Below, piece after piece: positions 11,584 to 21,589 of a stretch of DNA of 64,000 nt. Below the pieces are notes generated by a model. The model saw only the letters and a program-made list of their open reading frames with translations. It did no database searches and had not been told where the DNA came from. Source of the DNA: Chlorophyllum brunneum (Eukaryota > Basidiomycota > Agaricomycetes > Agaricales > Agaricaceae); contig OY756143.1 of NCBI GenBank assembly GCA_963576785.1, positions 1,860,001-1,924,000 of the forward strand, given 5' to 3'. Position 1 is the first letter of the stretch, and each line of letters starts with the position of its first letter. The position numbers and the translations under genes are program-made.

Positions 11584-12724
11584 TCATATCTTCTTTGCCT
11601 CCTCAAGTACCTCCAACCGTGCGACCTGGCGATCCCTCACAGCCTCTTGCCACCTCTGTAGCTTGGCAGTTTCATGCACCTGGAAACCATATATCTTGGG
11701 TCGATACCGATCAGCTTTTAGTGCGACTCTCGAGGTGCTGATCTGGTCGGCGCCGCCTTCAGCTGGTTCAGGCTCCTCTCGAACTCTGTTCCTTCGAATC
11801 CTGCCAGCATCGCCCACTGCACCCCCAACACCACTCATACCAGCTCCTATGCCTCCTACGCCGGCGCCTGCGAGGGCATTTGGTGGTCCGCCAAAATCTG
11901 CCGGGCCACTCTTTGGTGGAATCAAGTTTGGATAGACTAAGAACAGAAGGTGAGGGAAGGTGGTACCAAAGTACGCTCCATCAATGCTTCCATGTCGTGA
12001 TGATTTTGGTGAATACAAGTCTTCACAACGACCACAGTAGAGTTTGACGGATTTTTCGTAGGGGATGTCGGTTAGACCGACTGGAAGGAGAGCTTGTGAG
12101 TTACAGAGAACGCGTGGGCACCGGCCAAAATCTGCTCTTTTATATTTTTCTATCTGCAGAGCCAGCTGAGTACCATGTGTGGGGGTATATGGATTAGGGA
12201 GGTACCATTTTTGCAAGTCCGCGAGCTGTAACAATCCAGCGAGCATGGATAAGTCCGTATAGCAATCTCGCCTGTACATCTAATGATCCTCGTAGACCGT
12301 CTTGGATATCATCATCTGGATTATTATGCTAGCCTCTACCTTACAGAGGGCACAGTTAGTGCATATACGCACCAAGATTATCGGTGATCAGGTCCAATGC
12401 CTGTGAGTAATTCGCCACTTCGTTGTTGAGGCCGGTGAGATTGAAGCGATCAAGGATAAAGTCTTCATCGACCTCGCAGAAATATTCGTTGCCTTTCGAT
12501 GAGAGAAACCAGGAGATCCACTACACGGTAGTTCAGTTTAATGCTTTGCGTGGCTCAGGAAGTACATCATACTGAGCTAAGTATGACAGGATTATTGGTA
12601 CGAAATACCCATGTAAGCAAACGGGACTGACGCACCTAGAGTAATCGGAATCAGAACCGGTGGATATTTCATCCACTAGATGGACGTCAGCACTAGTTTT
12701 CAGATTGAGAAAAGGCTCACTCAT
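11584..12724 (-). CDS. CKB1: Casein kinase 2 regulatory (beta) subunit
   Basis: Four exons (12724-12632, 12520-12373, 12315-12206, 12165-11584) give 310 residues. The sequence runs [11 protein letters not shown]..., an acidic SDSDY stretch, then [46 protein letters not shown] and [46 protein letters not shown] and [15 protein letters not shown] follow. The CPRVLC and CGRC pairs form the zinc finger that dimerises the beta subunit, and FGTTFPHL belongs to the alpha-binding core. CK2 beta builds the alpha2-beta2 holoenzyme and selects substrates. Compared with human CK2 beta (215 residues) there is an insertion of about 60 residues, Gly/Ala-rich and then acidic, between NLIPPKSG and [11 protein letters not shown]. 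The exon 1 donor used is GTCAGT at 12631; the nearer GTGCGT would break the conserved frame. The gene sits between the two halves of the split multifunctional enzyme, on the other strand. Confidence 0.95.
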
Positions 12725-12997
12725 GGTCGAGACGTCTACTGGCAAAGAGGGCCATGGAACGAGAGTGTCCAAGCACAGCGACCATTATGTAAGCGAACCA
12801 GCCCCTAAGGCGCAGGTGGCTGAAGGACGCAGAGGCAGCCGTGTCTGTTGGGCTCGGCCGTAGCCTCATTCTTCTCTTAACTACAATGTATTTACGACCA
12901 AACCCCTGTGTAGGGGGCACCAACGTTCACGACGCTGGCAAGCATGTGATTTAAGCTTGTGCGTAGTTGTCACCACGCTCTCTCCATTAGATCCAAC
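12725..12997. promoter_or_regulatory. Divergent promoter region shared by CK2 beta and hydratase 2
   Basis: Only 273 bases separate the two divergent start codons, so both promoters must lie here. No convincing TATA box was seen. Confidence 0.5.
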
Positions 12998-14428
12998 ATG
13001 TCCAACTTGAAGGATCCGAACGTGTTCACTGACCCAGAAGACTCGCAGCTCGTCGCTGATGCCAAGAAGGCCGTTCCCGAGCCTGTTCCATACAACTACA
13101 CCGAGGTGGGTCGTACCGCGATCCTGTGGCATTGTATTGATTGTATCCCTGGCTCATTTCGTACAGCGGGATGTGATTCTGTACAACCTGGGCGTTGGCG
13201 CGACCGAGAAGGAGTTGCAGTGGACATATGAAGGTGATGATGAGTTCGGGGTCTTGCCAACTTTTGGTGTTATCCCACAATTCCCTGCGAGTTCCGGTCT
13301 GCCCCTCGACTGGCTGCCTAATTTCAATCCCGTAAGTACTTGATTATAATAATGTTTAGCCATCATGAACTTATTTGTTTCATAGGCGAAACTGCTTCAT
13401 GGTGAACAATACCTGAACATCAGGGCACCGATCCCTACCAATGGCTCACTCATCAGTGAAGCTCGGTGCGTAAGACATTTCTGGCCCTCCACCCGTCCCT
13501 AAGAACACAACGAACAGCCTCCTCGAAGTTTTGGATAAAGGCAAAGCAGCAGCTGTGACTGTCATCGTCGAGACTAAGGACGCCAAATCCGGCCAGGTCA
13601 TTTTCGAGAACCAGTCGACAATGTTCATCCGGGGTGCAGGTGGATTCGGTGGCAAGCGTGTCGGAAAAGGTGTGTGTACACCCATCCATTGGAACAAGTT
13701 TCGAACTTGAGACTCAGACTCATTTGCGCGGAATAGATCGAGGTGCAGCTACAGCCCCTAATGCCCCTCCCAAACGCGCTCCAGATGCGGTCGTAGAAGA
13801 GAAGACCACCCCAACCCAGGCTGCGCTCTACCGGTATGTGCATTCATCATTCTACACCTCCCACAACGCTAGCCCCCGTTCTGTTGTATACCCTTTCTTT
13901 TGTTGAAGTATGCTCATATTCGTCTCTTCATCAGTTTGAGCGGTGATGCAAACCCACTCCATGTAAGCACGTTCATTGCCCAACGTCAGTCTTCTAAGTA
14001 ATCATTTCCTCATCTCCGGGACCCGTCATAGATCATACCCGAGTTTGCTGCTATTGGTGGCTTCGACAAGCCAATTCTCCACGGTCTCTGCACCAAGGCA
14101 ATCGCTGCGAAGCATGTCCTAAAGACATACGGATCTTACAAAGACATCAAAGTCCGGTGCGCCATCTCTCTCACTTGATGGGAGGAGCACGGATTGACCA
14201 GCCTCATCAATGACGTATATAGCTTCGCTGGTGTCGTCTATCCTGGCGAGACCATTATCACGGAAATGTGGAAAGAGGGCAACAAAGTTATCTTCAGTGC
14301 GTACCACAGCCCTTGTCCCCATCTCGATCTAACGCATCTATCCAGCTGCTAAAGTAAAAGAGCGCAGCGCTGTTGCATTGGCTGCTGCTGCTGTTACCCT
14401 GGTTGAGAGCCCTAAGGCCAGACTGTAG
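12998..14428 (+). CDS. Stand-alone peroxisomal 2-enoyl-CoA hydratase 2 (MaoC/hot-dog family)
   Basis: The gene starts [20 protein letters not shown] and has eight or nine exons (12998-13105, 13167-13331 and so on). [20 protein letters not shown] and [18 protein letters not shown] are typical of the N-terminal hot-dog fold of the multifunctional-enzyme-2 hydratase. [14 protein letters not shown] follows, and then the catalytic hydratase 2 signature [20 protein letters not shown] with the Asp and His dyad. [16 protein letters not shown] and [16 protein letters not shown] complete the domain. The enzyme hydrates trans-2-enoyl-CoA to (3R)-hydroxyacyl-CoA, the substrate of the FOX2-like dehydrogenase just upstream. 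The last residues are SPKARL-stop, and ARL is a PTS1 variant, so peroxisomal import is inferred. The signature spans three exons; one of them is short, coding LSGDANPLH. It is the hydratase domain missing from the neighbouring FOX2-like protein. Confidence 0.93.
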
Positions 14429-15616
14429 ACCTATCTTTAGGTAGAGCCCCTTGAACCAATCTGATCTCATTAATCTATCTCTCACAAATGACGCCCCTGA
14501 TCCCAAGACGCTGTCTAGGGTGGAATCAAATCTAACCGGTCATTTATCTCCATAGGCATCATATGCCCATACCCGTCTCACGTTTTCTTCTGCAAAGCTT
14601 GGGGATCATGGGAACGCTTGGAGATGAGCTTCATGAGTTCTTTTATGATACTATGCGAGCTTCTGCTCACTCGAGGCAGACCCTTCCGCACTTCTGCCCC
14701 TCAGCGGGGCGCGCCAAACATCGTGTCACTGCCTGCATGCAATGGGCTGTGCAGCGCTGAAGCCTAAACTTATGCTAGATGCATCTGCCAGAATGTCCCT
14801 TTGGGAAACCCCAAAGGTCTAAACCCTTCTCGTTCCTTGGGATTGTCGAAAACGTTCGTGACTCACGTCCGTCGTCTGAGCACTGCCTTGCACCGTAATC
14901 GTGCTTCCTTCTAACTCCACTCATAACCCCAAGTACAAAAAGGTCAGGATTACCGTATATTTGGGTCACACGTAAAAAGCATATTGACAGGAGATAAATG
15001 AGCAAATAGTGTCGATGCAAGATAAGATAGCAGGGGAATAGCCAGTATCATGAGCAACTTCACTAGACGACATACGACTGTGGGGCGTTATCGTTCGAAG
15101 ATCTTGAACTATCGGATGAACGTACTGCAGTTGGGTTGTCATATGTGGCTGGGGGTGCACATCGATTGTCGTGATTATGAAAATCGGGGAGTGCCGTGGT
15201 TGGTCCCGGCCAAGGGGAGCACTTTTTATGATGAATCGCAATTGAAGGCTCGTGTATTTTCAGGGAGTTGGATGTTGGGTAAACAAAAGAAAAAAACGTC
15301 GGTTTATATGACGGTTGAACGACGAGTAATTGAGAGGAAAAGATATTATAATCTTCGAATAGCTTTGAACGCAGAGTAATACAGAGATATCGGAACCTTT
15401 GATGGCTGTGATAGTTGACCGGGCAGGAGATTTTGGATATGGCGCGCTCGAGGTCTTAGGGATACCACTTGCGGCCCTCTCTTTACGCAGTGCCTTACGA
15501 CACGCACCGAACAGCTCTAGCCTAAATAGAAATAGTATCATAGGTTCGTTAGGGGTATCGGTACTAATGACATTTATCAGAAAATCCGGAAGGATTGGAA
15601 CCTGTCGATCCATAAC
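14429..15616. other. Convergent intergenic region, nothing recognised
   Basis: This 1.2 kb region lies between the hydratase 2 stop and the exchanger stop. Reading frames of up to 117 codons occur on both strands without motif or intron support. They look like chance frames in 3' flanks. Confidence 0.5.
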
Positions 15617-18487
15617 TCAGTCTGCAATTTAGTACATGGAAGTACTTTGATTGCTTACCAGGATAGAACCAGAACGTAAGGCCGAGAATGAAGTAGAGTA
15701 CTGTAACTTGGTGTCACCAAGAGTGAACATTATACTTGTACTCGCACTTACACATTAACAAGAATCCTTCCAGCCAGTTCGATTTTCCGTCCTGGACGAC
15801 GTAATTCACCACAAGTACTGTTCGGGAAGACTGAGTAAATATTTTATGACGAAGGGGAGCGGTGACATACCGGAAAAAAAAAGTACAATGGATTCATAGG
15901 GGTCGAAGAGGAGGGTCATAGGTTTACCCATGATCCAACCGAGAATTACAATAAGTCTTGGCCAGACAATTAAATCACATATAACAGCAGATAGATATCG
16001 AACTTACGGAATGACGAAGAGCGCAATTTGCTACATACAGGAGATGAAGTGGGTCCACAGGGCTGAAGCCAAATTGGGCACTTACGAGACTGGATCCAGC
16101 AGCCACACTCAAACTCAAGTTCAATTTGTCTTTGACAGAGACAGTGACAGCAGTGACATGTTCTAATGCTCATGTAAGCATTTTGTCTAGTATTCGGTGT
16201 AGAGGCATGGCTTACCAGCAGCATTACCGACGATTGGAAGTAGAATAACGCCGACGAATTCAGTGCTAATGGTGCCCTTACTAGTCAAGCCACCGATCGA
16301 ATCTACGAGCCACTCTGCAGTAACCGCGACCAGCTAAGAAAAATACGTAGGTTGTGTTAGAAAAAACCTATAGGTGTTCTGGGAGCCGCTACATACCACA
16401 GTGACAACCACAAGGAGACCAATCGTGACGTACACGTTCATCGATGGCATTTCTACCTCACTCTTCACTGAGCCTGCCTCTGCATCCTCAATACCAGCTG
16501 TGTCTGTGTTTTCATCCGACTTTGTTGCTAGCACGGTTTGTGGCGGGTTAGTTGCCCGCGAAGTCGAAATTCCCACAGGACTCTCGATAATTTGGGGTTC
16601 ACTTCCCGCAAGACTTCCAGGGATCATCTGACTTGCGATTGGCTTGGCGGCCAACTTGGCCTTCTCTTCCCTCCTCTTTTTACGATAATTGTACTCTGTT
16701 GAGGGCGTAACATCAGAGTAATCATCTTGGAAGAGGGCTGCATGTGACCAGAGCTGGAAAAGGAGGTATCCACCATAGACTGTAGGGAAAGGTGCCAGTT
16801 AGCGACCAAGATCCCGGGGCTGCGCTCGTTGGCCCCAGATTTACTCACTAATCAGAAGGATAATAGAAGTCTGAAAATAAATGTCAACGAAAGAACCCGT
16901 GCCACAGGTCCCAAATCCGACGTACTCCGCGGCTCACAGCCAAAATGGCATGGTCCTCCTGTGCACCGGACAGCCGCGTATTGGTGGAGAAATGGAAGGC
17001 TGCAGGTAACAGTACAGCGATGACGCTGATTGTCAACAACGACGAGTTCAATTGAGTCGCGCCTTGGGGAGTCAGATACCTCAACACTCAAATAAAGAAC
17101 TGAATTTTAAAAATACGCACTGGCACCGAATCCTTGCTCTTGGTATTTAAGGCCTCCTGCGAAGAAACACATCCCGAGAACTAGCACTAATATAGATAGG
17201 TTCACATCAAGTTATCAAGTTAGTGGGACGAACAACATTTATGATCAACGGCTTGGGGAAACGTACATAAGTTACTCAGAACAGATCCTACCACTGCGGG
17301 GGCGAAGAAAAGATCAGTAACCAGAAATATGAGAACAGCGTAAACGGCGCAGGTTCCTTCCCTCGGATGAGCTCCGATTAGGGCTTCTGTGACTTACAGG
17401 AAGACTGTACGATTTGTAGCTGACATTGTGCGAGTGCTATGATCTGAGTTGGGGGGATAAAATTAACCTGCGGAACCCACATGACAGCACGAGAGTCACG
17501 TACGGCCACGATAAGCTCAACACTGGATCAGCCAAATCCAAGGGGCATCATCAATACGAGATCAATGGATGAATCATTTATGTTCCTTACGCGTTTCCCT
17601 GCATGATGACGAGAAAGTCAGTGCCATAGCTGCCAAGACAGATAGATGAACCGCTTCACCAGTGTAGCATTCAGTAGACCAGCAAGCGTTTGGCCCACGC
17701 GTAGAGAGAGCTCCTCGGTTGCAAAGGCTAGTAACTAAAAGAGGGTAACAACATATGATTCAGTCCCTACCATGACGTTCTCACATAGCCAGAATGCGAA
17801 CCTTGGCCAAAGGAATGATGGCAAGGAATGAAACTAGGGACGGTTATTGTCAGCATAGGCTGTGTCACCATTTTTGGGGCTAACCACCACTCACAAACAA
17901 AAACGAGTGTGTCTTTGTTGGAGTTAGTTGCGGGAAGGGCGAAGTTGAGTGCCCACTGCAAAAAGCCTCAGCACTTCATCCCCCTAACCTAGGTCCTCAG
18001 CGGGGCTCACCGAGACGGGTATAAAAACAAGCATTATATTGAGGGCTAGATTACAAGAGGTTAACACCAGTCACGCCCCAATACGCGGGAAAAAGTGATG
18101 CTCACGGGAAGCACGAACAACAGCCGACAGGCTCTTCATTACCCCAGGCGCATCACCAACTTGCCGCTCGGGGACCATCATCGAGGTTGCAGCTCTTCGG
18201 AGGCGCTGCCAAACCGATCTTCCACCGTTCTGCGGCCCCCCGCTCCCCCGCCTTTCTATCCTAGCGGAATCCCGCGTCTCTTGGTGGGTAACGGTAGGCC
18301 TCCTCACCACGAGGGTAGATATAGGTGGTGTACTAGTAGGGTAGGGAATTAATGACTCTGAATCATGTTCATGTTTGGATTCAGGATCCTCGGGCATCGT
18401 CGTGTCAGGGCCCTCGGGCTTGATATCAGCTCGGGTTAAATGTTCCACTTCGGCCGTTCCTTCTGACGAATGCGTTGATCTAAGCAT
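15617..18487 (-). CDS. VCX1: Vacuolar Ca2+/H+ exchanger (CAX/VCX1 family)
   Basis: At least twelve exons encode a cation/proton exchanger. A disordered N-terminus of about 130 residues (MLRSTHSSEGTAEVEHLTRA...) is followed by LNIMLVFIPVSWALNFALP, SFLAIIPLAK, LLAFATEELSLRVGQTLAGL and LNATLGNAVELIVA, which is the first alpha repeat. QSSLVGSVLSNL, LVLGMCFFAGGLKYQEQGFG and TQLNSSLLTISVIAVLLPAA come next, then a charged cytosolic loop, EWLVDSIGGLTSKGTIS, LLPIVGNAAEHVTAVTVS (second alpha repeat) and SVAAGSSIQIALFVIPFIVI. GNAxE and GNAAEH are the ion-selectivity motifs. In fungi the protein loads Ca2+ into the vacuole using the proton gradient. The first GNA is carried by an 8-base exon at 17591-17598 (GGAAACGC). 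The C-terminus FWFYP ends with a codon split by the last intron, so the stop is at 15617-15619. Confidence 0.92.
17591..17598 (-). other. VCX1: 8-base microexon of the Ca2+/H+ exchanger
   Basis: The exon GGAAACGC lies between ...CATGCAG and GTAAGG. It joins NATL (phase 0) to T-GTT-GAG-CTT and yields GLLNATL-GNA-VELIVA, the invariant first alpha-repeat motif. Skipping it would remove GNA and shift the frame. Confidence 0.85.
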
Positions 18488-19215
18488 TCAAGAGCACGTT
18501 GTACGCTCAAAAATAGATCCTACAAACGTAGATAATGGGCTTGAACGAAAGCTTGGAAATTGCTCGGAGACTGGTTGGCGGGCTGATCACAAGGCTAGGA
18601 AAGGAGAGAAAAAGAGAGAAAAAATTAAGGTGATGAGAATTCGAGGGCCTTTATGTGCGATGCACTGTTGCTGTTGTTTTGTTGATGTTTGGACAACCCA
18701 CGTGTGGTCAGCGTCATCGCAATCTCGATTCCGGGGCTGTGTCTAAGATCTGATGCGTGGCAACCTCGCAGTCCGAACAAACCCAACTGGCATGTTAATA
18801 ACTCACACCGACAAGCCCTTACCAACGAGGTGGATGAATTTGTATTTCCTGCGCCTAGTGTGAATACAGTTGGAATATGTAGGTGCTAATATCAGAGTAG
18901 ATAAAAATCGAAGTCAAACTACATGTACAGCATTGAATACCGAATTCTGAAAGTGGACCGACAATAAACCCAAATAACAAACAAAAGAAGATCCATATGC
19001 GGCGGAATGACATAGATGTGGGCAGTGCGTGCCAACGAAGCTGCGGTAGAGCATCAAATCATATTGTTAACCATTTTTCTGTGCCTTTCCGATGGAATTT
19101 TAGTGGAGAATCCCGTCTCCAGCAACTGAGGACTGAGGCTCAAAGTCAAGCCACGCACACAGCATAAACGGGTTGGTGTCGGATGGGAGTTGAGATGACC
19201 AATGAGGCGGAGTGT
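18488..19215. other. Intergenic, nothing recognised
   Basis: This is the upstream flank of the exchanger and the downstream flank of the F-box/LRR-like gene. No conserved frame or RNA gene is seen. Confidence 0.5.
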
Positions 19216-21589
19216 TCACCCCTGATAGGCAAACGAAACAGCACCATATAACCCGTCCTCGCGCCCGAGCATACCATAGCCATGAAGGACCTGTATGAGG
19301 TTAAGCGACATGACACATCATGACCGTGATGATATATTGACATACCTCCATTTTCCTCGCATGCCAACCAATTCCGCTGCTAACGTTACCATTAGCATCG
19401 GATAAACGCTCCATTTCGATTCGGAATGGATGGTCGAAGGGTAGATCCCGCCTAAGAACGCTTCCTGCACCTGCTCCAGACTCCGCAACCCAGGTACTGG
19501 CGGTATCAACGTACCAGCCACGACCACCCTTACTCCTGATGATGCGCCATGCACCAGCTCCAGCTCCTAGAGCGCCTAGCATACCAGTAGAAAGCTCGAC
19601 CACGCGCAGACGAGTCGGAGGGGGTAAGGGGACATTGGTACAGGTGATGCTGAAGGAGAAAGGAGGTGTGGAGAGGGGTCGAATGAGGTGGGTGTGTAGG
19701 TTGATGACAGCATTCCGAGGACTGGAACCCGTGTTGGACCGTAGACCAAAGTCAAGCTCAGGAGAAGTATTGATTAAAGTTAGAACCTCGACGTTTGGTG
19801 ATTTTTCAGTCATAAATTTTTGAATCGTCTTGAGTTCAAGGCGAGGTAGATGAGACAACCCGAAAGATCGAAGTTTCGGCTGAGGCTTGAAATTCTCGAG
19901 AATTCCCTTGGTCAGGGATGTAGCAGAGAGGTCGAGGTACTGTAGATCACCGCTGAGGAAACAGGGACCCGTCATGACAATTTCAAGGAGATGTTCCTGG
20001 GTCAAAGGGGATACATAGGTCATGTCACCGTACAAGTTGAGCTCCTTCAACCCTGCTGTGACGGGTGAGCCAACGAGTAAATCTCGAATGCTCTCACTGG
20101 TGAGTTTGACACATCGGGCGAGTGCAAGGGACTCCAAGCGGATGGAGCCAGACTCTCCGAGTGAGGTGAGAATTTCGGGGGTAACACGAGTGCCAGAAAG
20201 ATCGAGGTGGGTAAGGGAAGGGAAGGCTAGGATAAACGGACCCAGGAAGCGAGGCAGAATAGACTTAACACCCCTCATACCAAGACGTTGAAGACCAGGG
20301 AAAGATAGGGGCTCGTCGACGAAGCGGATGCGGCGAGTTCTGCGACCATCCATATCATCGTCAAACCCGGACTCGGATTGTATCAGGTGTGCGTTGACGA
20401 ATTCGTTGAAAGCATTGACGAAAACAGCGCTGACGCAACCAGTCAGGTCGACAGCCTCAAGGTCCTTGCATTCCCTTCTGCGCTCATGGTCTTCCTCTTC
20501 GGCATCGGAGAGATCGAAGAATGAGCGGCCGCGAGAAGGACGCCCTCGACCGCCAGAAGGAGCACCACGGAGGAAGAGCTCGTTGAGGACTGGAAGGGTC
20601 AAGGCACCATCCATATATTCCGTCGCTCCAAATGCAATGAGGTTGGGCATTTCCTAGAATGGGAGAGATGAATAAAGCGGAATACTAATCGTATCTATAA
20701 CCTAATAACGTACCTTCAAGATTGCCTCCACACGATCGCCGGTAACAAAGCGACTATTAACACCCTCGTCAATCGAACGACGCATGCCAATGGTGCGGAA
20801 ATGGTTGAAGTCGAGATGCCGAACATGGCGACCTGGGCGAGGGTCCTTAGGGGTGGGCACTAGATCTAGGTTGAGCCAAACGGTGACGGGGAAGCAAGGA
20901 ATGGACTTGCCATAGACCCCTGGTGCTCTTCTATCCAAGACATCCTGGATAGCATCATTAATGGAGCGTAGAATCTTCCACCGTGCAGGGGACTTGCTCT
21001 TTGGCCGAATGCGCCTTGGACTAGGATTGCGAGACGGAGCTGGGGAAAGCAGATCAGGTAGTATTGCATTGTCCGGAAGGTCAAGCGTATCCAACAAGCT
21101 GGCCTCAAGCTTGAGTGCTGCATCCTTGTCAAGGGCAAACGTCGGTGCATCTGCTGCAGCCCTCGCGGCGGCTTGAATGGACTTTCCCATGACAGAGTCG
21201 ACGGTTTCTTCCTCGTAGTTCCAAGCGATTTCCTCTACAAGGGAGAGCCATGTGCGTGGGAGACGAACTTCAACTCTAAGTAAAGGTGAGCGAGCTATTA
21301 TTACATCCTGAAGTCAAACTCACCGCTTCCATAACCAGGGCTTTGCAGCTTCATACCAAGCATGGTTTACAAGACAAAGACTTGCGAGAGTGCGACGAAC
21401 AACAGGCTCGGGCCAATGGGGCTGAGGGGATGAGGACGGCTGAGCGGTAGGGACGCCAGTGGCGGTAGCTACGAGAGGATCGAGGGATGACTCGACGGGG
21501 GGAATACCCGCAGCGTAAATGCGGGAACAGATAGCATCGAGGAGCTCTGGAGGATAGTTACACTCGGCGAAGATTGGGGTGGTAGACAT
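19216..21589 (-). CDS. F-box/leucine-rich-repeat-like protein, function unknown
   Basis: The N-terminus CNYPPELLDAICSRIYAAG, then after a Pro/Ser-rich insert RRTLASLCLVNHAWYEAAKP, has the spacing of a fungal F-box (a PxELLxxI helix, then LxxLxLVNxxWxxxAxPxLW). After an intron comes VEVRLPRTWLSLVEEIAWNY and a long region with degenerate leucine-rich repeats: HVRHLDFNHFRTIGM, LEAVDLTGCVSAVF, SLTHLDLSGTRVTPEIL, LESLALARCVKLTSESI, LKELNLYGDMTYVSP and LQYLDLSATSLTKGI. Such proteins usually offer substrates to SCF ubiquitin ligases, but that role is inferred from architecture only. The last intron (about 19281-19335) gives the end KMEVLHGYGMLGREDGLYGA followed by VSFAYQG-stop. Reading through it gives a false tail. 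Four or more exons are present. A TATATAAA box lies about 56 bases upstream of the start. Confidence 0.82.
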
